In this document: piece after piece, positions 57,802 to 64,000 of the stretch
Layout: the number at the start of each line of letters is the position of its first letter
Numbering within the stretch: the first letter of the stretch is position 1
Assembly (NCBI GenBank): GCA_965213845.1
Contig: CBDCAI010000003.1
Coordinates: 124,001 to 188,000 of the forward strand
Length of the DNA: 64,000 bases
Source of the DNA: JBBROS01 sp965213845
Lineage (GTDB): Bacteria; Pseudomonadota; Alphaproteobacteria; Acetobacterales; Acetobacteraceae
Direction of reading: 5' to 3'
Notes under the pieces: generated by a model
Seen by the model: the letters and a program-made list of their open reading frames with translations, nothing else
Databases searched by the model: none
What the model was told of the DNA's origin: nothing
Program-made: the position numbers and the translations under genes

Positions 57802-59118
57802 TCAATCCTTCCGGTGCGGGCTCCCGCCACGCCGGTCGATCACCCGGCGCGCCTTGCCCATGCTGCGCTCGATCCCGCCCGGCGGCACGATCTCCACCTG
57901 CGCCGTGACGCCCGCCCGTTCCTTGATCGCGTGCGCCAGAGGGCCGCCCTGCGCCAGCCCGAAGCTGTCGATCCGCGCCTCCACCCGGACCAGCATGCAG
58001 TCAAGCCGACCTTCCCGCGTCAGCTCGATCTGGTAGTGCCCGGACAGGTCCGGCTGGGCCAGCACCAGCTCCTCGATCTGCGTCGGGAACACGTTGACGC
58101 CGCGCACGATCATCATGTCGTCGCTGCGCCCGGTGATCTTTTCCATCCGGCGCATGCTGCGCGCGGTGCCGGGCAGAAGCCGGGTCAGGTCGCGGGTGCG
58201 GTAGCGGATGATCGGCGTCGCCTGCTTGGTGAGCGAGGTGAGCACCAGCTCGCCCTCCTCGCCATCCGGCAGCGGTCGGCCGGTTTCGGGGTCGATCACC
58301 TCCGGGTAGAAGTGGTCCTCCCAGAGGTGCAGCCCGTCCTTGGTCTCGACGCACTCGATGCCGACGCCGGGGCCCATCACCTCGCTCAGGCCGTAGATGT
58401 CGACCGCGTGCATGTCGAAGGCGCGCTCGATCTCGTCCCGCATCCGGTTGGTCCAGGGCTCGGCGCCGAAGATGCCGGCCTTCAGCGCGGTGCGGGTCGG
58501 GTCCAGCCCCGCGGCCCGGAACGCATCCAGGATCGCCAGCATGTAGCTGGGCGTAACCATGATGATGTCGGGCTCGAAGTCCTGGATCAGCTGGACCTGG
58601 CGCTCCGTCTGGCCACCGCCCATGGGGATGACGGTGCAGCCCAGCCGCTCCGCGCCGTAATGCGCGCCGAGCCCGCCGGTGAACAGCCCGTACCCGTACG
58701 CCACGTGCACCCGCATGCCGGGCCGGCCGCCGGCCGCGCGGATCGACCGCGCCATGACCTCCGCCCAGACATCGAGGTCCCCCTTGGTGTAGCCCACCAC
58801 GGTCGGCTTGCCCGTCGTGCCGCTGCTGGCATGGATGCGCGCCACCTGGTCGCGGGGCACGGCGAACATGCCGAACGGGTAGTTGTCGCGCAGGTCCGCC
58901 TTGGTGGTGAACGGGAAGCGGTGCAGGTCGTCCAGCGTGCGGAAGTCGTCCGGATGCACCCCGGCCGCCGCGAAGGCCCGCCGGTAATGCGGGATATTCG
59001 CGTGCGCATGCCGCAGCGTCGCCGCCAGCCGGACCGTCTGCAACGCCGTCAGCTCGTCGCGCGACGCGGTCTCGATCGGGTCCAGCTCCCCCGGGCGGGG
59101 CGACAGGTCAGCCAGCAT
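57802..59118 (-). CDS. paaK: Phenylacetate-CoA ligase
   Basis: 438 residues from an ATG at 59118. It is an AMP-forming ligase: IHASSGTTGKPTVVGYT (P-loop), YGYGLFTGGLGAHYGAERLG, MVTPSYMLAI, DIYGLSEVMGPGVG and ITGRSDDMMIVRGVNVFP agree with PaaK throughout. It activates phenylacetate to phenylacetyl-CoA with ATP, the first step of the paa route. Its start overlaps the end of the thioesterase gene by 11 bp. The gene order paaG-paaI-paaK is read leftward. Confidence 0.94.
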   Translation of the reverse strand: MLADLSPRPGELDPIETASRDELTALQTVRLAATLRHAHANIPHYRRAFAAAGVHPDDFRTLDDLHRFPFTTKADLRDNYPFGMFAVPRDQVARIHASSGTTGKPTVVGYTKGDLDVWAEVMARSIRAAGGRPGMRVHVAYGYGLFTGGLGAHYGAERLGCTVIPMGGGQTERQVQLIQDFEPDIIMVTPSYMLAILDAFRAAGLDPTRTALKAGIFGAEPWTNRMRDEIERAFDMHAVDIYGLSEVMGPGVGIECVETKDGLHLWEDHFYPEVIDPETGRPLPDGEEGELVLTSLTKQATPIIRYRTRDLTRLLPGTARSMRRMEKITGRSDDMMIVRGVNVFPTQIEELVLAQPDLSGHYQIELTREGRLDCMLVRVEARIDSFGLAQGGPLAHAIKERAGVTAQVEIVPPGGIERSMGKARRVIDRRGGSPHRKD

Positions 59119-59560
59119 GCGGCGCGCCCTCCGTCGGCCCCGGGACCCATCGCTGCCCCGTGGTGCGCGACAGGCCGCGGAACTCCGCCACGACGACATG
59201 GTCCACCGTCACCCGGACGTCGTACAGCCCGCTCCGTCCCTCCTTGTGCCGCTCGGCTGCGTCTGCCACCAGCGTCTCGCCCTCCTGCACCGGGCGCAGG
59301 AAGGTGATGCTGCAATGGCTCGCGACGGACGCCATGCCGTCGGTGTTGCAGGCGAAGGCGAAGGCACTGTCGGCCAGCGCGAAGATGAACCCGCCATGGC
59401 ACGTCCGCTGCCCGTTCAGCATCCGCGCCTGCACCCGCATCGACATGCGCGCCGACCCCGGCCCGACCTGGTCCAGCACCATGCCCAGGCCGGGGCTCGC
59501 CTGGTCGTCCCGCCACATGGCCGCGGCACAGACCTGCGCCAGCGCATCGGGCGCGCTCAT
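59108..59560 (-). CDS. paaI: Hydroxyphenylacetyl-CoA thioesterase PaaI
   Basis: 150 residues with a hotdog fold. TCHGGFIFALADSAFAFACN and GRSGLYDVRVT match PaaI; the Asp in LADSAFA and the preceding HGG are the active-site positions. It hydrolyses blocked or hydroxylated phenylacetyl-CoA side products, which protects the CoA pool. Its ATG overlaps the stop of paaG (ATGA), and its end overlaps paaK. Confidence 0.9.
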   Translation of the reverse strand: MSAPDALAQVCAAAMWRDDQASPGLGMVLDQVGPGSARMSMRVQARMLNGQRTCHGGFIFALADSAFAFACNTDGMASVASHCSITFLRPVQEGETLVADAAERHKEGRSGLYDVRVTVDHVVVAEFRGLSRTTGQRWVPGPTEGAPHAG

Positions 59561-60357
59561 GCGAGCGGCCCGGCTGCAGCCTGGCCGGTGAACACGGGCG
59601 GGCGCTTCTCGGTGAAGGCGCGCACCCCCTCGGCGAAGTCCGGCGTGAAGCCGGCTTCGCGCTGCAGGTCCCGCTCCAGGTCCAGCTGCTCGTCCAACGT
59701 CCGCTGGCCTGCGCCGGCCAGCGCCTGCTTCATCAACCGCATCGCCTGCGTCGGCAGCGCCGCGAGACGCTCGGCCACCCCGGCGGCCTCGGGTGTCAGC
59801 GCCTCGTCGGGGACGCAGCGCCAGATCAGCCCCCAGGCCTCGGCCTGCGCCGCAGCCACGGGCTCCCCCAGCATCGCCATGCCGCGCGCCCGCGCGTCGC
59901 CGGCCAGACGCGGCAGGAACCAGGTGCCGCCGGCGTCCGGCAGCAGCCCGATCTTGACGAAGGCTTGGATGAACCGCGCGGACTGCCCGGCCAGCACGAT
60001 GTCGCAGGCCAAGGCCAGATTCGCCCCGGCGCCGGCCGCCACCCCCTGCACCGCGCACACCACCGGTTTCGGCAGCGCCCGGATGGCACGGATCAACGGG
60101 TTGAACCGCTGCTCCAGCGTCTCGCCCAGGTCCTGCCCCTCCGCCACGTCACCCAGGTCCTGCCCCGCGCAGAAGCCCCGCCCCGCCCCGGTCAGCAGCA
60201 CCGCGCGCACGCCGGGGTCGGCCGCGGCCGAGGCCAGGCCCGCCAGCAGCCGCACGTGCATGGTGCCGGCAAAGGCGTTCAGCCGCTCCGGCCGGTTCAG
60301 CGTCAGCGTCAGCACCGCCCCTGCCCGCCCGATCAGCACGTCGTCAGTGTCCGCCAC
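59557..60357 (-). CDS. paaG: Enoyl-CoA hydratase/isomerase of the phenylacetate route
   Basis: 266 residues with a crotonase fold. RPERLNAFAGTMHVRLL, LTGAGRGFCAGQDLGDV (oxyanion Gly), VQGVAAGAGANLALACD and LLPDAGGTWFLPRL include the Asp used by PaaG isomerases. PaaG converts epoxyphenylacetyl-CoA to the oxepin. The neighbouring paaI and paaK support this assignment over a general fatty-acid hydratase. The paaABCDE epoxidase genes are not in the window. Confidence 0.85.
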   Translation of the reverse strand: MADTDDVLIGRAGAVLTLTLNRPERLNAFAGTMHVRLLAGLASAAADPGVRAVLLTGAGRGFCAGQDLGDVAEGQDLGETLEQRFNPLIRAIRALPKPVVCAVQGVAAGAGANLALACDIVLAGQSARFIQAFVKIGLLPDAGGTWFLPRLAGDARARGMAMLGEPVAAAQAEAWGLIWRCVPDEALTPEAAGVAERLAALPTQAMRLMKQALAGAGQRTLDEQLDLERDLQREAGFTPDFAEGVRAFTEKRPPVFTGQAAAGPLA

Positions 60358-60422
60358 GTCCGCCCCCGCCTGTTCGGCCGACCTGGCCGTTCAGGCCACG
60401 ATGCGGGGGCGGCTGCCGGAGT

Positions 60423-61565
60423 TCAAGTCTTCAGCGGTTTGCTTTCGGGATGCGCGATGGCCTCGCCCAGGCGGCGGCTGAGGTAGGCGGTGATCGCGAT
60501 CTCCTCCGCGGTCAGCCCCTCGGCTGCGCCCGAACCCGGCGCCCCGTCGAGGATCTCGTCCGCACGGGACTTCAGCCCTTCCAGCAGGCTGCCGTCCAGG
60601 TAGCCCTCGAAGACGGCCGGGTGGATGTAGCACTTGCGGCAGATCGCCGGCGTGTTGCCCAGTTCCTTGGCCACGCGCTCCACGGCCAGCACCAGGTGCT
60701 TCTTTGCCGCAGCCTCGGTGTCGAAGGCCTCGAACTCCTTCAAGGCGGCCGCCGCCAGGGTCGTCCCGGCCCAGGTCCGGAAGTCCTTCGCCGTGATTTC
60801 CTCGCCCGAGGCCTCGTGCAGGTACTCGTTCACGTCGTCGCTCGTCACGTGGTGGCGGTCGCCGTCCTCGTCTAGGAACTGGAACAGGTCCTGCCCCGGC
60901 AGGTCCCGGCAGCGCGACACCACGCGGGCCAGCCGGCGGTCCGAAAGATCGATATGATGCCGTATCCCGTGCTTGCCGCGGAAGTCGAAGGCCAGCCGGT
61001 TGCCCTCGACCTTCGCGTGACGCGACCGCAGCGTCGTCAGCCCGAAGCTGCCGTTCTGCTTGGCATATTCCTCGTTCCCGATCCGCATCATGGTTTTTTC
61101 CAACAGCGCCACGATGGCCGCGACCACCTTGCGCTTCGGCAGGCCGGCCGCGCCCAAATCCTCGCGCACCCGGGCCCGGATCGCGGGCAGCACCCGCCCG
61201 AACACCAGCATCTTGCTGTATTTGGCCTCGTCCCGCACCATGCGCCACCGCGGGTGATACCGGTACTGCTTCCGGCCCCGCGCATCCCGCCCGACCGCCT
61301 GCAGGTGCCCGCGCGCGTCGGCGCAGATCCAGACCTCGGTGTAGGCCGGCGGGATCGCCAGTTTCCGGATCCGCGCGATCTCGTCCTCGTCGTCGATCAC
61401 CTGTCCGTCCGGCTTGCGGAACACCCAGGCGTCGCCCACCCGCTCCCGCGTGATGCCGGGCTTGCGGTCGGTGACGTAGCGCAGCTTGGCGGCCGCGGCG
61501 GCCTGGCGCGGCTCCAGCACGGGCGAGGGCTCGGCACGATCAAGTTTGGCATCGGTGTTCGGCAT
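60423..61565 (-). CDS. DNA topoisomerase IB
   Basis: 380 residues from an ATG at 61565, preceded by GGAG at 10 bp; a TTG at 61574 would add three residues. The enzyme is of the poxvirus/bacterial type: RYVTDRKPGITRERVG, KQYRYHPRWRMVRDEAKYSKM, DFRTWAGTTLAA (catalytic Arg263) and ICRKCYIHPAVFEGYLDG (catalytic Tyr313). It relaxes DNA supercoils by nicking one strand through a 3'-phosphotyrosine. It has no partner gene nearby. Confidence 0.93.
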   Translation of the reverse strand: MPNTDAKLDRAEPSPVLEPRQAAAAAKLRYVTDRKPGITRERVGDAWVFRKPDGQVIDDEDEIARIRKLAIPPAYTEVWICADARGHLQAVGRDARGRKQYRYHPRWRMVRDEAKYSKMLVFGRVLPAIRARVREDLGAAGLPKRKVVAAIVALLEKTMMRIGNEEYAKQNGSFGLTTLRSRHAKVEGNRLAFDFRGKHGIRHHIDLSDRRLARVVSRCRDLPGQDLFQFLDEDGDRHHVTSDDVNEYLHEASGEEITAKDFRTWAGTTLAAAALKEFEAFDTEAAAKKHLVLAVERVAKELGNTPAICRKCYIHPAVFEGYLDGSLLEGLKSRADEILDGAPGSGAAEGLTAEEIAITAYLSRRLGEAIAHPESKPLKT

Positions 61566-61710
61566 CGCGGACAAACTCCGGGGCCCTGCCCTGGTTCCGC
61601 CCGGTCGTCACGATGGCGGCTCCCGCGTTCGTCGACAAACATCCGGCTGGCCAAGAACTTGCGTGGGGTTCTGCCGTTCCGTGTCACGCCTTCCTGGAGA
61701 CCGATCCCGC

Positions 61711-64000
61711 ATGAGCCTGTCCGCCACCCCACCCCGGCCGGTCCCGACCCAAGCTGCCGACCTCCTGTGTTTCTCCCATCTGCGCTGGTATTTCGTCACC
61801 CAGCGCCCGCAGCACCTCATGACCCGGGCCGCCCGAACCCGGCGCGTCTTCTTCTTCGAGGAACCGGTCTGGCGCGAGCACGCCACCGTCGGGATCGAGG
61901 TACGCCTGGACGCGGGTGTCCACGTCGTGCAGCCCGTCCTGCCCTGGGGCTACGACTTCGGGCTGATCGACTCCACCGTCATGACCCTGCTCGACGGCCT
62001 GATCCGCGATCATGCCATCGTGCGGCCGGTGCTGTGGTTCTACACGCCCCAGGCTCTCCGCTTCGCCGCGCACCTCGACGGCTGTCCCACCGTCTACGAC
62101 TGCATGGACGAGCTGTCGGCCTTCAAGGATTCCGACCCCGCCTTGCCCGATCTCGAACGGGCGCTGATGGCCCGCGCCGCCCTGGTCTTCACCGGGGGTG
62201 CCAGCCTGTTCGAGGCCAAGCGCGCCCGGCATCCGGACGTGCATGCCTTCCCCAGTGCGGTCGACCTCGCCCATTTCGCGCCGGCCCGACTGCCGCTTGC
62301 CGAACCGCCGGACCAGGTCGCGATCCCCCGGCCCCGCATGGGCTTCTACGGCGTGCTGGACGAGCGGCTCGATCTGGCCCTGCTCGAAGCCCTCGCCGAT
62401 CTGCGGCCCGGCGTGCAGTTCGTGCTCGTCGGCCCCGTCGCCAAGATCGCCGAGAGCGAGCTGCCCCGGTGCCCGAACCTCCATTATGCCGGCGCCCGGG
62501 CGTACGCCGACCTGCCGGCCTACGTCGCCGGATGGGACGTGGCGCTGATGCCTTTCGCGCTCAATGAGTCGACTCGCTTCATCAGCCCGACCAAGACGCC
62601 GGAATACCTGGCAGCCGGCCGCCCCGTCGTCTCCACCCCCATCGCCGACGTCGTCCGCCAATATGGTGGGCTCGCGGCCGTCCATATCGCCGCGACGGCG
62701 CAGGAGTTCGCTCGCGCCATCGACGCCGCACTGGTGCAAGCCCAGGGCGGCCGGGATCAGCCCTGGCTGGCCGAAGCCGACCAGGTCATCGCCACCATGT
62801 CGTGGGACGCCACATGGGCCCGCATGTCCGCGCTGGTCGACCGTGCTGCAGCCGCCGCGGCCCGGCCCGCCTCGCCGGCACCCACCGTCATGCGGCGCGC
62901 CAGCTACGACGCCGTCGTGGTCGGCGCGGGGTTCGCGGGCGCGGTGCTGGCCGAGCGGCTGGCCAACGACGGCGGGCAACGCGTGCTGGTGGTGGACCGC
63001 CGCCCGCATATCGGCGGCAACGCCTACGACACGCACGATTCTGCCGGCGTGCTCATCCATCCCTACGGCCCGCACATCTTCCACACCGGGTCCGACGCCG
63101 TGCTCGACTACCTCTCGCGCTTCACCGCCTGGCGCCCTTACGAGCATCGCGTCCTCGCGCAGGTCCGCGGCATGCTCCTGCCCATCCCAATCAACCGCAC
63201 CACGATCAACCGCTTCTTCGGCCTCGACCTGATCGAGAGCCAGGTCGCCGCCTTCCTCGCCGCACAGGCCGAGCCGGTCGCCGACATCCGCACCTCGGCC
63301 GACGTGGTGCTGGGCACCGTCGGCCGCCCGCTGTATGAGGCGTTCTTCCAGGGTTACACCCGCAAGCAGTGGGGCCTCGACCCGGGCGAGCTCGACAAGT
63401 CCGTCACCGCCCGCATCCCGACCCGTACCAACGACGACGACCGCTATTTCACCGACAAGCACCAGTGCATGCCCCTGCACGGCTACACGCGCATGTTCCA
63501 GGCGATGCTCGCCCACCCGAACATCACGGTCGCCACGGACACGGAGTGGCAGGCGCTCGGCTCCGCCCGCGCCGACCATCTCGTGTTCACCGGGCCGATC
63601 GACGAGTATTTCGGCCACCGTCATGGCCGGCTGCCGTACCGCAGCCTGCAGTTCCGGCACGAGACGCACGACGCGGACCTGATGCAGCCGGTGGCCGTCA
63701 TCAACCACCCGGATCCCGCGACGCCCTTCACCCGCGTGACGGAGTTCAAGCACCTGACAGGCCAGGTCCATCCCCGCACGAGCCTGTGCTACGAGACCCC
63801 GTCCGCCGAGGGCGACCCCTACTATCCCGTGCCCCGGCCGGAGAATGCCGCGCTGTACGAGCGGTATCGCGCCTTGGCCGACGCCACGCCGGGCGTCACC
63901 TTTGCCGGCCGGCTCGCCACCTACCGCTACTACAACATGGACCAGGTGGTCGGTCAGGCGCTGGCGACCTATCGGCGGCTGGTGTCGAAGACGGCTCCGG
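61711..64000 (+). CDS. glf: Glycosyltransferase / UDP-galactopyranose mutase fusion (partial, C-terminus outside window)
   Basis: An uninterrupted frame from the ATG at 61711 to the window end gives 763 residues. Residues 1-385 are a GT-B glycosyltransferase (CFSHLRWYFVTQRPQHLMTR, VYDCMDELSAF, VFTGGASLFEAKRARHP, ISPTKTPEYLAAGRPVVS). A short Ala/Pro linker leads to residue 394 (ATG at 62890, in frame). There a complete-looking mutase begins: YDAVVVGAGFAGAVLAERL, RRPHIGGNAYD, YGPHIFHTG, IPINRTTIN, GYTRKQWGLDP and MPLHGYTRMF. The mutase makes UDP-galactofuranose, and the transferase half may use it. The symbol refers to the C-terminal part. Stand-alone genes for each are usual, so a single long protein is notable. 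Confidence 0.85.
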   Translation, partial: MSLSATPPRPVPTQAADLLCFSHLRWYFVTQRPQHLMTRAARTRRVFFFEEPVWREHATVGIEVRLDAGVHVVQPVLPWGYDFGLIDSTVMTLLDGLIRDHAIVRPVLWFYTPQALRFAAHLDGCPTVYDCMDELSAFKDSDPALPDLERALMARAALVFTGGASLFEAKRARHPDVHAFPSAVDLAHFAPARLPLAEPPDQVAIPRPRMGFYGVLDERLDLALLEALADLRPGVQFVLVGPVAKIAESELPRCPNLHYAGARAYADLPAYVAGWDVALMPFALNESTRFISPTKTPEYLAAGRPVVSTPIADVVRQYGGLAAVHIAATAQEFARAIDAALVQAQGGRDQPWLAEADQVIATMSWDATWARMSALVDRAAAAAARPASPAPTVMRRASYDAVVVGAGFAGAVLAERLANDGGQRVLVVDRRPHIGGNAYDTHDSAGVLIHPYGPHIFHTGSDAVLDYLSRFTAWRPYEHRVLAQVRGMLLPIPINRTTINRFFGLDLIESQVAAFLAAQAEPVADIRTSADVVLGTVGRPLYEAFFQGYTRKQWGLDPGELDKSVTARIPTRTNDDDRYFTDKHQCMPLHGYTRMFQAMLAHPNITVATDTEWQALGSARADHLVFTGPIDEYFGHRHGRLPYRSLQFRHETHDADLMQPVAVINHPDPATPFTRVTEFKHLTGQVHPRTSLCYETPSAEGDPYYPVPRPENAALYERYRALADATPGVTFAGRLATYRYYNMDQVVGQALATYRRLVSKTAP

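Noticed and set aside
1..64000. tRNA, rRNA, tmRNA, riboswitch or CRISPR array
   Set aside because: I found no TpsiC-type GGTTCGA-xx-CC with matching arms, no conserved rRNA stretches and no regularly spaced repeats other than the 13-bp and 21-bp tandem arrays. A covariance-model search was not possible.

Overview
The window is very GC-rich bacterial DNA with tightly packed genes that often overlap by 4 bp (ATGA, GTGA or TTGA). A hopanoid-modification cluster (hpnH, dxs, hpnM, hpnI, hpnJ, hpnK, hpnN), a periplasmic-type aldehyde oxidoreductase operon (paoABC), pobA, paa genes and FeS-BCP photolyase all point to an alphaproteobacterium. Acetobacteraceae/Rhodospirillales is the best guess; this is inferred from gene content, not from a marker gene. 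No rRNA, tRNA, CRISPR array or complete mobile element was recognised.

Left part (1-25.6 kb). The left edge cuts a glycosyltransferase that carries two GWA-type modules. Next come a Hint-domain secreted protein, an aquaporin remnant, and a leftward operon paoA-paoB-paoC-DUF1028-racemase. Divergent from it is a rightward catabolic group: a TetR regulator, a CMD-family protein, an SDR and a LigI-like amidohydrolase. A 1449-residue repetitive surface protein follows, built of three beta-rich modules plus nine C-terminal repeats. After it lie a tannase-family esterase, a NucS-like remnant, two tandem M17 aminopeptidases, cysQ, a Sua5-type tRNA-modification enzyme, a GtrA protein and a fatty-acid hydroxylase. 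A small scar at 24.8-25.6 kb holds a truncated alcohol dehydrogenase and the deleted remains of an IS3-family element.

Middle part (25.6-47.1 kb). Here are a 6-4 type FeS photolyase with its SDR partner, sixA, a CYTH/CHAD protein with an apparent frameshift, a membrane-anchored SNase-like protein, gltA, a GDPD phosphodiesterase, a second Asp/Glu-racemase-type protein, pobA, an M28 peptidase, epmB and efp (EF-P and its beta-lysine mutase), and suhB. These are followed by a three-gene unit of OmpA-like, MotA/ExbB-like and MotB/OmpA-like proteins. Then come an M20 amidohydrolase, a gamma-glutamyltransferase family protein and a CBS-domain protein.

Right part (47.2-64 kb). hpnH faces dxs-hpnM-hpnI-hpnJ-hpnK, and hpnN faces back toward them. 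Together they supply the isoprenoid precursor, the C5 side chain, glucosamine and cyclitol-ether head-group steps, and hopanoid transport. The squalene-hopene cyclase and hpnG are not in the window. A paaG-paaI-paaK phenylacetate group, a DNA topoisomerase IB, and the start of a glycosyltransferase/UDP-galactopyranose mutase fusion end the window.

Base composition is strand-asymmetric. The + strand is strongly G-rich to about 24 kb whichever strand is coding, and becomes C-leaning toward the right, as if a replichore boundary or inversion lies near the middle.
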